DNA from: a virus
Virus record (IMG/VR): IMGVR_UViG_3300020147_000011
Span: 1-57,861 of that record
DNA length: 57,861 nucleotides
Strand: one strand, 5' to 3'
The translations under genes were made by a program, and so were the position numbers. Numbering within the stretch: the first letter of the stretch is position 1; each line of letters begins with the position of its first letter. Of this stretch, positions 31,074-39,848 are shown in pieces. The notes under the pieces are model-generated. The model had not been told where the DNA came from. It ran no database searches and was given only the letters and a program-made list of their open reading frames with translations.

Positions 31074-31241
31074 TCAGCTGAACCACCAAGCCAGCCACAT
31101 AATGACGGTGCCGATCCAAGCGGCGGCGATCAGACCGGCGCCTTGGAACTTGCCAGGCGACGACCGCATGGCGTTGGCCCAGAGCACCACGAACGACCAT
31201 CCCAGCGCGGCCAGTGTCGCGACGCTTGCAAGAACGATCAC
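31074..31241 (-). CDS. 55-residue membrane protein
   Basis: GTG start overlapping the endolysin TGA. The product has two transmembrane helices (VLASVATLAALGWSFVVLWA and GLIAAWIGTVIMWLAWW). Probable holin or antiholin next to the endolysin. Too short for ordinary ORF lists. Confidence 0.65.
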   Translation of the reverse strand: MIVLASVATLAALGWSFVVLWANAMRSSPGKFQGAGLIAAAWIGTVIMWLAWWFS

Positions 31242-32074
31242 GACGCCACCTGGATAAACCGCGCCGCGACATAGTCGTCGCCGGCGATCTTGAACCAGAG
31301 CGTATCGCCGTTCCTGGTGTCTCCGATGATCATCACCGTGTCGCCCTTGTGAAGCACGCGGGTCACCGGCGACTTGCCGCTGGGCTCGTCGCGGACGTTG
31401 AGAAAGTCATCGACCGAGACGTTGACGATGCCGATGCGACCCGGCTTCGGCGTCACCGCCGGCGGCGGATCGTCGTCCTCGTGCGCGCCGCTATCCGACA
31501 GCCGCGCCATCGCCTGCCGGATCAGGTCGACCATCTTCAATTTGTCGACCTTGCGGCCCGGGCAGGTTTTGGTGGTCTTCGGATCGTCGCGATGGAAGTG
31601 CAGCCCGCTGGTCTTGAAGGCGTAGCCGTCAGGACTGATGCCGAGCGAAAGATGCAGGCAGGCCATCCCCTCGGCGTAGCGGTCGGCGAGATCCGGCGTG
31701 AACGCCTCGCTGTCGAAGTTGCCGACGCATTCGACGCCCCACGAATTGGCGTTGAAGGAGACGGCGTGCACGCCGCGCTTCTCGGGGAGCGACAGCACGC
31801 AGAAATTATCCGGCGTAAAGAAGAAGTGCGGGCCGGCGCTCCAGCCCATTTCGTTGCCGTAGTAGCTGGAGAGGTTCTTCATCCACGCGGCATCCGTGAT
31901 CGGCACCTTGCGGGTGCCGTGGGCGTAGGTCTTCCAGGTGGCAAGGCTCGGGCCACCGGTATGGTGCATGGTGACAAAACGGGGACGCCAGGCGCCGAAC
32001 TTGATGCCGTCGAGGTAATCGAGGAACAGCGCAGCCGTGGGGAAGCACTTCCCGACATAGGGAATCGGCGCCAT
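31238..32074 (-). CDS. N-acetylmuramoyl-L-alanine amidase endolysin with SH3 domain
   Basis: A 278-residue protein. The amidase_2/PGRP fold is clear: FVTMHHTGGPS (zinc His), SWGVECVGNFD, and HFHRDDPKTTKTCPGR with the second His and the catalytic-region Lys/Cys. A Pro-rich linker (198-213) leads to a C-terminal SH3-like domain (DFLNVRDEPSGKSPVTRVLHKGD). It cleaves the amide bond between peptide and glycan in peptidoglycan at the end of infection. No signal peptide, so release needs a holin. Confidence 0.9.
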   Translation of the reverse strand: MAPIPYVGKCFPTAALFLDYLDGIKFGAWRPRFVTMHHTGGPSLATWKTYAHGTRKVPITDAAWMKNLSSYYGNEMGWSAGPHFFFTPDNFCVLSLPEKRGVHAVSFNANSWGVECVGNFDSEAFTPDLADRYAEGMACLHLSLGISPDGYAFKTSGLHFHRDDPKTTKTCPGRKVDKLKMVDLIRQAMARLSDSGAHEDDDPPPAVTPKPGRIGIVNVSVDDFLNVRDEPSGKSPVTRVLHKGDTVMIIGDTRNGDTLWFKIAGDDYVAARFIQVAS

Positions 32075-32184
32075 GGGGATTTCTCCAATGGTTTGAGTCC
32101 AATTGTCTCAACCGTTGATATATATCGGGTTACGCTCGCGATCTTACGTTGATCGCTGCACAGTTGCAGTGCTAAAACGCTGCC

Positions 32185-32349
32185 ATGTCTTCAGCAGAGA
32201 CGCCGCCAGATCCAGACGAGCCCGAACCGACTCATGAAGAGGCAGTCGAAGGCTGCAAGCGCTGGCTGTTTTGGGTTGGCTGCCTGACCGCGCTTGCATT
32301 GACGGTGATTGGCTACGGCGAGGTCGCCGGACGAATTAGCTTTTTCTGA
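32185..32349 (+). CDS. plus-strand membrane protein inserted in the late operon
   Basis: A 54-residue protein. A polar acidic start (ETPPDPDEPEPTHEEAVEG) precedes one transmembrane helix (WLFWVGCLTALALTVIGYGE). It is transcribed against all surrounding late genes and has its own upstream A/T-rich stretch (32118-32180), including TTGATC and TAAAAC boxes 18 bases apart. This is the build of a moron expressed in the lysogen, for which superinfection exclusion is one possible role. Confidence 0.6.
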   Translation: MSSAETPPDPDEPEPTHEEAVEGCKRWLFWVGCLTALALTVIGYGEVAGRISFF

Positions 32350-32370
32350 TCAGGCGCGCGGTCGCGACCT

Positions 32371-33273
32371 CTAGAATAATTCCGCAACCAGCGTGCCATA
32401 GCAAAGCAGAGCGCCGGCACCGCCCGTGAAATTCGTTTGCATGACCGCGTTGAGGTTACCGCCACTCGGCAGGTTGAAAACCCGCTCCATATTCGGGAAA
32501 ATCCAGCCGTTCGGATCATTGCTCGTCAGATGCATCGCAGTCGTCGCACCACCGGCCGGCGACGTCTGGATGCTCGTCGTCCCGATCCCAAAGTCTGAAT
32601 GCATGTGCGAGATCACCGGCGTTGTTCCAGTATTATGAATGACGCCCGACTGGCACAAGCAGCGCCAGTTTCCCGCCGGCAGCACGATAACATTCCAAAC
32701 TTTGTCGACGCTATCCACCAGCCCGACATTGTCTGCAATGCTGATTATGCTGGTGAGCCGATGCCCCTTGTAGGGATACGGAATCGAATAGTTGGCCCAT
32801 GCGGTATGCGTGCCGGACTGCGTGCCGGTAAAATTGATCGACGTTCCAGCGATCGCGTTTGCGATGCTGCTTGATACCCGAAACGAATTCGTCTGCAGCG
32901 ACGCGCCCGCCGTAACATAAACGATTGACCCCGCCGTCAGGCCGGTCAGCAGCGCGCCTGTAGTGGTCAGAAAGAGCGGCGTGTAAGCCGGCAGGCCGTG
33001 GCCGGTCCAATTGATGGTTCCAGGACTCCCAAGCGTCAGCGTGACCGTGGCCGTCTTTGGCATTGCGGCCAAAATCAACCCGTTCGGGATCGGAGCTACG
33101 GCCGCGGCGGCCAGCACCGCCGCCGCGGCGTCGGCCATGGCGTCGGAAACCTCACCCTCGAGAGAAGCCGCCCACGCGATGACGTCGGCCTTGACCGGAC
33201 GATGCGGACCGCTGGCCGGAACGCCGTCGACATTGTAGAGCCGCCAGACATCGGCGCCCGCAGGAGTAGTCAT
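32371..33273 (-). CDS. tail fibre or appendage protein
   Basis: A 300-residue protein. The first 60 residues (TPAGADVWRLYNVDGVPASG...WAASLEGEV) are a short attachment segment common in rhizobial phages. The rest is Gly/Ser/Thr-rich beta sequence (TVTLTLGSPGTINWTGHGLP, TVWNVIVLPAGNW-like strands). Position after the tail tip gene supports a fibre. It may contact the host surface. Confidence 0.7.
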   Translation of the reverse strand: MTTPAGADVWRLYNVDGVPASGPHRPVKADVIAWAASLEGEVSDAMADAAAAVLAAAAVAPIPNGLILAAMPKTATVTLTLGSPGTINWTGHGLPAYTPLFLTTTGALLTGLTAGSIVYVTAGASLQTNSFRVSSSIANAIAGTSINFTGTQSGTHTAWANYSIPYPYKGHRLTSIISIADNVGLVDSVDKVWNVIVLPAGNWRCLCQSGVIHNTGTTPVISHMHSDFGIGTTSIQTSPAGGATTAMHLTSNDPNGWIFPNMERVFNLPSGGNLNAVMQTNFTGGAGALLCYGTLVAELF

Positions 33274-33296
33274 GGGATCGCTTCCTTTTTAAGCTT

Positions 33297-34799
33297 TTAG
33301 ATTTCCGCCAAAGCGGCGGGATCAACCAGGATCCAGGAGAACAGCACGGTGCCCGTCAAAAGGTCGATCGTTGGCGACGGCTGGATCTCGACCACGCAAT
33401 CCTCGAGATCGGCGAGGAACGGATACTGCACCTTGACCCAGCGCTTGCCGAAGTATCGCAGGCCGATCAGTTTGGTGGTGAACGTGCCCGATCGGCGCGG
33501 GTTGAGCCGCTGCAGCGCCCGGCCGGCCAGCCGCTCGGCCTGCGCTTCCGACTGCACCCAGGTCAGCGAAAGCGGCTTCGGCCGCTCGGCGCCGAGTTCG
33601 GAAATCGATATTTCGTCGCGCACGTCATCGAGCGCGGCGCTGACGAATTTCTGCGCCGGATCGGTGAAACTGACATTGAGCACGTTAATGATCTGCTCAT
33701 CAGCCTGGCCACAGTGCAGGCTGACGCCGACGATATCATGCTCGGTCAGCGGCGGCTCGGTCGGCTCGCGATAGACCCCGACCGTCAGCGACAGCGTGCC
33801 GTCGCCGGCCTCGGCCAGCCAGCCGTCGCAGGTCGACAGGATCGAATTGATCACGTCCTCCGGCGAGGTGTCATAGCGAAACCAGCCGTCGGAGACGTAG
33901 CGCGGCGCGCCCTCGACCAGCGCGTCGCACAGATCGGCCTCGACCATCCATTGCGCCAGCACGTCCGGCGGAAACACAATGTCGAGATCCTGCCCCATGC
34001 CGCCATCCTCGCGCGTGACGTAATCGATCAGCTCGAGCACCGGGTTTGATTTCGTCACCCACGTCGAAGGATCGCCAAAACTCTGCGCGCCGTCGCGCGG
34101 ATCCCAGATCGGCGAACAGTTCGCCACCACCGACAATTCGGGACGGCCTCGTGGGTAAATGCGGCTATGCTCCGATGGATCGCCGATGCCGGCACAGATG
34201 ATGCCGGCATAGGCAATGCCGTCCCCGCGGTGTGTGCTGTCCCATCCCACAATGCTCGACATTGCCGTTTGCGATGCGTCCCCGAGCCGAATCTGTATCA
34301 ACACGGGGTGTCCTGTGCCGCCGGAGGGTATCTGATAAGAGCCATCCGATAGCCCTTGCACTTCGCCGGCAGACAAACCGCCATTTAGAACAGAAGGAAT
34401 CGTCGATATCGAATCGTCGCTCAAATACATGCCGAGCAGCGAATCGATCTTGCCGGAATGAAACGCGATCACGTCATAGGACTGTGCGGGAGGCCCGCCG
34501 GAATCCGAGGCCTCGAAATACATATAGGCGCCGGCGAGCCTGTTAATGCCGTAGCCGCGCTGCCGCGCCGGGATCGACTGCCGGATTGCCTGCGAACCAT
34601 CCTCCGGCCGAGGTGCCCCCGGCGTGCCGTTGAGCGCGTATTGCAGCCCGATCGACGCGCCGATGATCGCGGCACTGCCGACGATCGTCGTTAGCCCGAC
34701 GCCGACAACGGTCGTCGACGCCAGGGCGAAGCCGGCCGGACCAGTGACGCCGGCGGCCGCCACGGCGTTGATGATCAGAAGGCCTACCGCTTCAGCCAT
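33297..34799 (-). CDS. tail tip/host-specificity protein (gpJ-like core)
   Basis: A 500-residue protein. An N-terminal hydrophobic Ala/Gly stretch (residues 1-50) precedes RQSIPARQRGYGINRLAGAYMYFEA, a typical start of phage tail tip proteins, then VLELIDYVTREDGGMG, DGWFRYDTSPEDVINSILSTCDGWLAEAGDG and QAERLAGRALQRL. This resembles the central region of lambda J. It forms the distal tail end. The ATG at 34799 has GGAGG upstream and overlaps the previous gene by eight bases. Confidence 0.8.
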   Translation of the reverse strand: MAEAVGLLIINAVAAAGVTGPAGFALASTTVVGVGLTTIVGSAAIIGASIGLQYALNGTPGAPRPEDGSQAIRQSIPARQRGYGINRLAGAYMYFEASDSGGPPAQSYDVIAFHSGKIDSLLGMYLSDDSISTIPSVLNGGLSAGEVQGLSDGSYQIPSGGTGHPVLIQIRLGDASQTAMSSIVGWDSTHRGDGIAYAGIICAGIGDPSEHSRIYPRGRPELSVVANCSPIWDPRDGAQSFGDPSTWVTKSNPVLELIDYVTREDGGMGQDLDIVFPPDVLAQWMVEADLCDALVEGAPRYVSDGWFRYDTSPEDVINSILSTCDGWLAEAGDGTLSLTVGVYREPTEPPLTEHDIVGVSLHCGQADEQIINVLNVSFTDPAQKFVSAALDDVRDEISISELGAERPKPLSLTWVQSEAQAERLAGRALQRLNPRRSGTFTTKLIGLRYFGKRWVKVQYPFLADLEDCVVEIQPSPTIDLLTGTVLFSWILVDPAALAEI

Positions 34800-35229
34800 G
34801 GTGATAAGCCTCCAGCAGCGGCAGCCGATCCTGATCGGCAATGACGATGCCAAGATCTGACGTGATCACCGCCAGCAGGCGATCCGAAACGCAGATCGCG
34901 CCGGTCGGCCGGCGCAGGATCCGGCCCTGCCGAACCGCATACGGCGCCATCACGACGGCGATATCGCCGCCCGCCGGCGCCGGCGTCGGCGCATAGCCGA
35001 CGGCCGCAAGTCGCCTGGCGCACGATCTGGCAAATCCGCCCTCGCGGCGCAGGATCCGGCGGAACTCGCGTTCGCTCGAATAGGTGCCACGCACGTCGGC
35101 GATCGGATCGACGCCGCGAACGGCCATCACCCAATCGGCCATGAACACGCCGCAGTCGAGCGCGCCCGGCTGCCAGCGCCGGCCGGCAAGCGACGAGAGA
35201 TAGTTTTTCAACCTGGGAATGTCGGCCAT
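34792..35229 (-). CDS. DUF6950-like tail protein (possible cysteine peptidase fold)
   Basis: A 145-residue protein: WQPGALDCGVFMADWVMAVRGVDP with a conserved Asp-Cys, DVRGTYSSEREFRRILRREGGF, then a beta-rich end (GDIAVVMAPY, LAVITSDLGIVIADQ). The block matches DUF6950, found between tail tip genes in many siphoviruses, in the place held by NlpC/P60 peptidases in others. It may be a degenerate peptidase needed for tail tip assembly. Confidence 0.7.
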   Translation of the reverse strand: MADIPRLKNYLSSLAGRRWQPGALDCGVFMADWVMAVRGVDPIADVRGTYSSEREFRRILRREGGFARSCARRLAAVGYAPTPAPAGGDIAVVMAPYAVRQGRILRRPTGAICVSDRLLAVITSDLGIVIADQDRLPLLEAYHHG

Positions 35230-35822
35230 TTCTTGTTGAAGTTGTTGGCATAGCGCGCCGTGAATTCGCAGAACGCGTCGCCGGGCGAGCGCGCCTGCTG
35301 GTCGCGGTCGGAGAAATAGGAAAAATTCGGCCGCCGCCGCGACGTCAGCAGCGATCCGCATGACAGCGTGACGGTCCGCACGATCGACGCCTGCGGATCG
35401 GTGACCGGCGGCTGGTCGATCGACAACCGGTCGGCGCGATAGGTCGCCAGCCAGCGCGGCGGACCGAGCAGCTGCCACGCACCGGACAGGATGCCGAAGC
35501 CGACCGCGACCCGCTTGCCCTTGACCTCGTCGGCGTCCTGGTTGGCGGCGATCTGCAACACCTCGCCCGAAACGCCCGACAGCGTGAACTCGACCCGCTG
35601 CGCCGCGCCGTTCATGATCTGGTTGAATGACGGCAGGTCGCGCAGCTCACCGAACCCGACATATTCCGCGCCGTCTGGATCGAACACATTGCTGGCCGCG
35701 CGGATATTGCCGAAGCCAAGCCAAAGCCGCACTACCGGGTCGGTATCGAGCCTGAAGAACGCGGCGATGTTCTGCACGCCGGATTGCAGCGCCGCGATTT
35801 CGGCATCGTTGAAATTGATCAT
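35208..35822 (-). CDS. minor tail protein (distal tail)
   Basis: A 204-residue protein: FFRLDTDPVVRLWLGFGNIRAA, AEYVGFGELRDLPSF, AQRVEFTLSGVSGEVL, and a C-terminal RSPGDAFCEFTARYANNFNK. The order tape measure, two minor tail proteins, DUF6950 and tail tip is usual in this group. Start at 35822, two bases after the previous stop. Confidence 0.7.
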   Translation of the reverse strand: MINFNDAEIAALQSGVQNIAAFFRLDTDPVVRLWLGFGNIRAASNVFDPDGAEYVGFGELRDLPSFNQIMNGAAQRVEFTLSGVSGEVLQIAANQDADEVKGKRVAVGFGILSGAWQLLGPPRWLATYRADRLSIDQPPVTDPQASIVRTVTLSCGSLLTSRRRPNFSYFSDRDQQARSPGDAFCEFTARYANNFNKKWPTFPG

Positions 35823-35824
35823 GG

Positions 35825-36553
35825 CTATGCCGACTCGACGAAATCGACACTGGCCGAATTGAAGGTCCACGGCACGACGCTCAGATCCATCGATCCCGGA
35901 TTTGCCAGCCGCATCCTGCAGCGTGGCCGATCGAATTCCAGCGGCGTCCCGGCCTCGATCGACTCGCGCAAAGGCGGGTTGAACGTGATGGTCGCCGTCG
36001 TGCTCGACGTCATGTCGACGGTCGCGATCTCGTAAAGCCGCCAGTCCATCGTATCATGCGCGATCGAGAACGACTCGCCGCCGATCAGTTCGCCGGCATA
36101 ATTGAGCGTGATATCCATACTGGTCGCGCGCAGGTCCACCGCGTCCGTCGCCTCGATATCGATCACCGACTGGTAGTATCCGGCTCCGTCATCGAACAGG
36201 GTATCGTCCGCGTGCGCGATATCGATGCCGGCGGTCTGCGAGACGCCGGCCGGCCACGGCCGGAACAGCGTGTCATTGCGCCAGACGATGATCGGCGTCA
36301 CGCCGCCGTTGCATATCTGCCGGACCGCGCGCCACAGCAGCGTCGAGATCCGCTGCCGCTGCCTGCCCTGCGAGCCCGGCAGTCCGCCCGACAGACTGAC
36401 GTCCGACATCGAGCATTTCCAAAAGCCGCCGCCGTCGCTCCTCGTCAGAACGGAAACACTGTTGGCCGTATCGCCTGGCGTCGCGGCGACGCCGGCCAGA
36501 TTCCAGCTGTGGCTTTTCTCGCGCAGCAGCAGTCGCGGGAAATGAACCGTCAT
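35825..36553 (-). CDS. minor tail protein
   Basis: A 242-residue beta-rich protein (LLWRAVRQICNGGVTPIIVWRND, SVIDIEATDAVDLRATSMDITLNYAGEL, RPRCRMRLANPGSMDLS). It follows the tape measure gene with one-base overlap (TGATG) and is probably the distal tail or tail hub protein. No enzyme motif seen. Confidence 0.7.
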   Translation of the reverse strand: MTVHFPRLLLREKSHSWNLAGVAATPGDTANSVSVLTRSDGGGFWKCSMSDVSLSGGLPGSQGRQRQRISTLLWRAVRQICNGGVTPIIVWRNDTLFRPWPAGVSQTAGIDIAHADDTLFDDGAGYYQSVIDIEATDAVDLRATSMDITLNYAGELIGGESFSIAHDTMDWRLYEIATVDMTSSTTATITFNPPLRESIEAGTPLEFDRPRCRMRLANPGSMDLSVVPWTFNSASVDFVESA

Positions 36554-38415
36554 CAACCGACCCCTGTCGACTGCATGCGCTGCGCACTGGTGAAAGCCCG
36601 GTTCTGGCCGGCAATGGCGCGCGCATGCTGTGCCAGCACGGACTGGATGCGGGCGACCGTTCCACTGTCGGCGCCGGCGGCGTTGATCTGATAGACCGGC
36701 GCAAATGTCTGGCCGCGACTGCCAGCCGCGGATCCAACCCGCGGCAGGATCATCCCGCTGCGGTTAGGAACAAACAGCTCCGGCCGCTTCTCGCCGACGA
36801 CGTATGCCTTGCCCGCCTCGACCGGACCGCCGGCCGCCCTGGTGCCGCCGAAGAGACTGCCGAGATTGAAGCCGCCGCCCCCACCGCCGAGCGCCGCGGC
36901 GATCGGCCCCGTGATCGCCTGGCGAATGGCAATCCGCGCCAGGTCCGCGATGATCGCATTGGCCATCGCCGTGAAGGCATCGGCCGCGCTCGCGGTCCCG
37001 GTCACGATCCCGACCAGGGCATCCTCAAACGAGCGCAGCCCGCCCAGCGCCGCATCCTGCAGCGCCTTGTCGGTGTCGCGTGCCTCGCGCGCAAACGTTC
37101 GCAGCGGCGAATGCGCCTCCTCGGCCGCCACCTTCGACCTGGCGTAAGCCTCGGCCAGCGCATCGATCTGCAGGCGCTGCTCGGCCGTCACCTTGGTCGC
37201 GTCGAGGCCAGCCTGCTTGTTGGCTGCTTTAGCCGCGGTCTCGAGCTCGACGGTCTTGCGCGCCCGCTCGCGGGCGAACGTGTTGAGATCGATGGTCTCG
37301 GTCTCGACATTGGTGACCGCAATGCGCTTTTGCGTCTGATCGATCTCGCGCTGAAACGCATCCCTTGTTGCCGCGTCATCGCCAGCGGCACTCGGCAGCC
37401 TGGTCTTTTTCCCGGTGACCTCGACGCGCGTCGGCGGCTTGATACCGACCGCGTCATAGAATTTTGCCGCATCGTCCGCCGAAAACTCATTTCCGCCGCC
37501 GACCGTCAAGCGCTGCTTGGCCGCCTCGAAACGGCTGATCAGGCCGAGCGCCTCGCGCACGCGCCCCGATGCCAGCAGATCGAAGCTCAGCGCAAACATC
37601 TTGACCGCGACCTCGAGCCCCTTGAAGGTTTCGAGCAACGCCGGCCCTCCCCAGTCGACCGACATCCTTTTGTAGGCGGTCGCGGTACGCTCCTCGAGCT
37701 TGCGAAACGCCTTGTCGAGCTCGCCGGCCTTGTCGATCAGGCCCTGATCGAGCACCACGCCCGCCTCTTTCGCCTTTTCGATCAGCGCCGGCAGGCCCTG
37801 CTCGGCGATCTCCTTGAGCGTGCCGACCATCTTCGGACCCGCCTGGCGCCCGAAGGCATCGGTTGCGAGTTTCAGACGTTCCTGCGGTGTCGCCGCATTG
37901 GTCACCAGCCGGGCAAAATCAACCAATAGCGCGCTGTTGTCGCGCAGGGTGCCGCTGCTATCGCGTAGCGCGACGCCGTTGGCGTTGAACACCTTCATCA
38001 GGTAGCCGGAACCGAGCGCCGCCTCGGCGACGCTATCGGAAAACTTGTCGAAAGCCTTGTCGGCCAGTTCGGCATCGCCGCCGGCCTGGCCGAGCGTATG
38101 CCGCAACGCCTGGATCGCATCAGTCGACAATCCAACGCGTTCCGACAGATCGCCGAGGTCGTCGACCTCGCCGATCGCTTTTCTGATACCGACGATCGAC
38201 TGCTCGAGCGCAAAGGCACCGGCGGCCGCGCCAACCAGGCCACGGCTGAACGAGTTGAGAAAACCGTCCGCAACACCCGGATTGATTTTCTTGAACCGAT
38301 CCTCGATGCCGCGCGCGGCCTTGTCGGTCCCGCTCATCGCTTTCGCCAGCGATTTCTCATACTTGGAAATGTTCGCCTCGAGCGAGACGACCAGGCGCTC
38401 CAGATCGGTTGCCAC
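36553..38415 (-). CDS. tail tape measure protein
   Basis: A 620-residue protein with a GTG start and AAAGGA ahead. Long helical regions (residues 1-470), a Gly-rich hydrophobic stretch (ARIAIRQAITGPIAAALGGGGG) and the tape-measure tail end GGPVEAGKAYVVGEKRPELFVPN. Its helical length sets the tail length in siphoviruses. The gene lies just after the tail chaperone frameshift cassette, the standard order. Confidence 0.9.
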   Translation of the reverse strand: MATDLERLVVSLEANISKYEKSLAKAMSGTDKAARGIEDRFKKINPGVADGFLNSFSRGLVGAAAGAFALEQSIVGIRKAIGEVDDLGDLSERVGLSTDAIQALRHTLGQAGGDAELADKAFDKFSDSVAEAALGSGYLMKVFNANGVALRDSSGTLRDNSALLVDFARLVTNAATPQERLKLATDAFGRQAGPKMVGTLKEIAEQGLPALIEKAKEAGVVLDQGLIDKAGELDKAFRKLEERTATAYKRMSVDWGGPALLETFKGLEVAVKMFALSFDLLASGRVREALGLISRFEAAKQRLTVGGGNEFSADDAAKFYDAVGIKPPTRVEVTGKKTRLPSAAGDDAATRDAFQREIDQTQKRIAVTNVETETIDLNTFARERARKTVELETAAKAANKQAGLDATKVTAEQRLQIDALAEAYARSKVAAEEAHSPLRTFAREARDTDKALQDAALGGLRSFEDALVGIVTGTASAADAFTAMANAIIADLARIAIRQAITGPIAAALGGGGGGFNLGSLFGGTRAAGGPVEAGKAYVVGEKRPELFVPNRSGMILPRVGSAAGSRGQTFAPVYQINAAGADSGTVARIQSVLAQHARAIAGQNRAFTSAQRMQSTGVG

Positions 38416-38420
38416 TTACA

Positions 38421-38655
38421 TCAATCCTTTGATTGCAGCCATTCCCAGAGATCGTCAGCCTCGGCCGGGCTCAGGGAATCCCCGATCTCGATCTGGCCGG
38501 ATATCATCGCGAAAAACTGCCACATCGACATCGCGTCGACCTGCTGCGGCGACAAATTCAATTTGCCGCCGGCGCCGTAGATGGCTCCGAACCGGATTTT
38601 CCCTCGTGGGAGATCGTCGACGCGCGCGCCCGACGCGGAGCCCTTGATTTTTTTT
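38421..38655 (-). CDS. tail assembly chaperone extension (reached by -1 frameshift)
   Basis: This frame has no good start of its own. From the A8 run (minus strand; T8 at 38648-38655) it reads KIKGSASGARVDDLPRGKIRF, then KLNLSPQQVDAMSMWQFFAM and ends AEADDLWEWLQSKD. The SPQQVDAMSMWQF block is typical of the second tail assembly chaperone. A -1 slip on A AAA AAA would fuse it to the upstream chaperone, as for lambda G and GT. An independent start at the MSMWQF methionine would give only 36 residues. Confidence 0.65.
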
Positions 38656-38977
38656 CGATTCTCTCCTCTGGCGCGCCGTAGCAGCCGGCAGACAGCACCG
38701 CGATCGCATGCAGCAGATTTTCCGCCGGCGGCCGCGCCTCGACATAGGTGCGCGTTTTCTTCAGCGCCTCGACAGGCGCCAGGCCGCCGCCGATCAGGCC
38801 ACAGCGCAGCACGTTTGAGATCTCCTCGATTCTGCAGACTTTCGCCTGCAGGCGATCAAGGATCACGAACGGCCCGGCGTCGCAGGCCTCCTGCAGCAGC
38901 GCGATCTCGCCCCAGCCCAGACGGAACCGATAGGTTCCGTCCGCCCAGTCCAGCATCAGAGATGCGTCGCGGCTCAC
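38558..38977 (-). CDS. tail assembly chaperone (GTA/DUF3356-like)
   Basis: A 139-residue protein with a GTG start overlapping the tail tube stop. RDASLMLDWADGTYRFRLGWGEIALLQEACDAGPF is the hallmark of the gene-transfer-agent tail chaperone family; ISNVLRCGLIGGGLAPVEALKK follows. Past residue 107 (ERIEKK) the normal frame gives an Arg/Ser-rich tail, while a -1 shift leads into the second chaperone domain. It escorts the tape measure protein during tail assembly. Confidence 0.8.
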   Translation of the reverse strand: MSRDASLMLDWADGTYRFRLGWGEIALLQEACDAGPFVILDRLQAKVCRIEEISNVLRCGLIGGGLAPVEALKKTRTYVEARPPAENLLHAIAVLSAGCYGAPEERIEKKSRAPRRARASTISHEGKSGSEPSTAPAAN

Positions 38978-39414
38978 GGCGAAACCGTGCGCGCGAGCTC
39001 GCCGTCGCTTTGCATTTCGATATTCGCGGTCACGCGCCCGCCCTGTTCGGCGCCGGCGGTAAACGTCGCGATATGCATCAGCCCGGTCCAGGTGATCGTC
39101 TTGGCCGGAAACTCGACCTCGATCTTGACCGGAATGCTCTCGACGCTTTCCCAGCCATCGAGCCAGGCCTCGACCGATTCCGCGGCCAGCACACCCTCGC
39201 CGGAGACCGCAGCCGACAGGCTCGCGGCGTCGCGACCAACCCAGGCAACTGCGTCCGGATCGTCGCAATCCGGCAGATTGACGTCGGTCAGATCCTTGGT
39301 CAGCGTCAGCGATTTCGACGTGAAACCGCACGGCGACGCATAGGTAATCGGATCGGCGTCGTCGCCGAGCAGCACGCGGAATTTTCCAAACCTGGCGGTT
39401 GTCGGTTGCGCCAT
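38974..39414 (-). CDS. major tail tube protein
   Basis: A 146-residue protein: TTARFGKFRVLLGDDADPITYASPCGFTSKSLTLTKDLTDVNLPDCDDPDA, then EFPAKTITWTGLMHIATFTAGAE. This is the usual pattern of rhizobial siphovirus tail tube proteins, with the TGLMHI strand near the end. It polymerises around the tape measure. Located directly before the chaperone genes. Confidence 0.85.
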   Translation of the reverse strand: MAQPTTARFGKFRVLLGDDADPITYASPCGFTSKSLTLTKDLTDVNLPDCDDPDAVAWVGRDAASLSAAVSGEGVLAAESVEAWLDGWESVESIPVKIEVEFPAKTITWTGLMHIATFTAGAEQGGRVTANIEMQSDGELARTVSP

Positions 39415-39443
39415 GACAGCAGTCTCCTTTTGTGAAAACGGGG

Positions 39444-39848
39444 TTAGGGTTGCTCAACCAGCGCGACGAATTCGATGACGGCATGGCTGGTCTGACCGTC
39501 AGGATCCGGCAGGATCCGCGTCTGCCGATGCTCGATCGACAGCAACGCGTTGTCTGTTAGCGACAGATCGAAGCCGTGCAGCGCCAGGCGAACTGCCTCG
39601 GCGACACGCTTGACCTCGACCCGTCCCTCAGTCCGCGACCATGCGTCGAGCTGCAGGAACACCTCGAAAGCCGTCAGGCATTCCGCGTCGTCAGAAACAA
39701 TCTGATCCGGCCCCACAGAAATGTAGGGAAAAACCGCCTCATCGGGCACGGCGTCATAGACCCGATCAGCGATCAGCGCCGTCAGCGGCGCAAACCCGAC
39801 CAGGCGCGCGACGATAGCCCCCTGCAGCTCGAGCGAAACACTACTCAT
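39444..39848 (-). CDS. tail completion protein (DUF3168)
   Basis: A 134-residue protein: LELQGAIVARLVGFAPLTALIADRVYDAVPDEAVFPYISVGPDQ, EVFLQLDAWSRTEGRVEVKRVAEAV. The start, the YDxVPxxAxFPYISxG motif and the WSR strand define DUF3168. It caps the tail at the head junction. Confidence 0.9.
   Translation of the reverse strand: MSSVSLELQGAIVARLVGFAPLTALIADRVYDAVPDEAVFPYISVGPDQIVSDDAECLTAFEVFLQLDAWSRTEGRVEVKRVAEAVRLALHGFDLSLTDNALLSIEHRQTRILPDPDGQTSHAVIEFVALVEQP

Noticed and set aside
36553-38415. Possible frameshift in the tape measure gene
   Set aside because: The frame is continuous from the GTG to the typical C-terminal block; plus-strand ORFs here are shadows.
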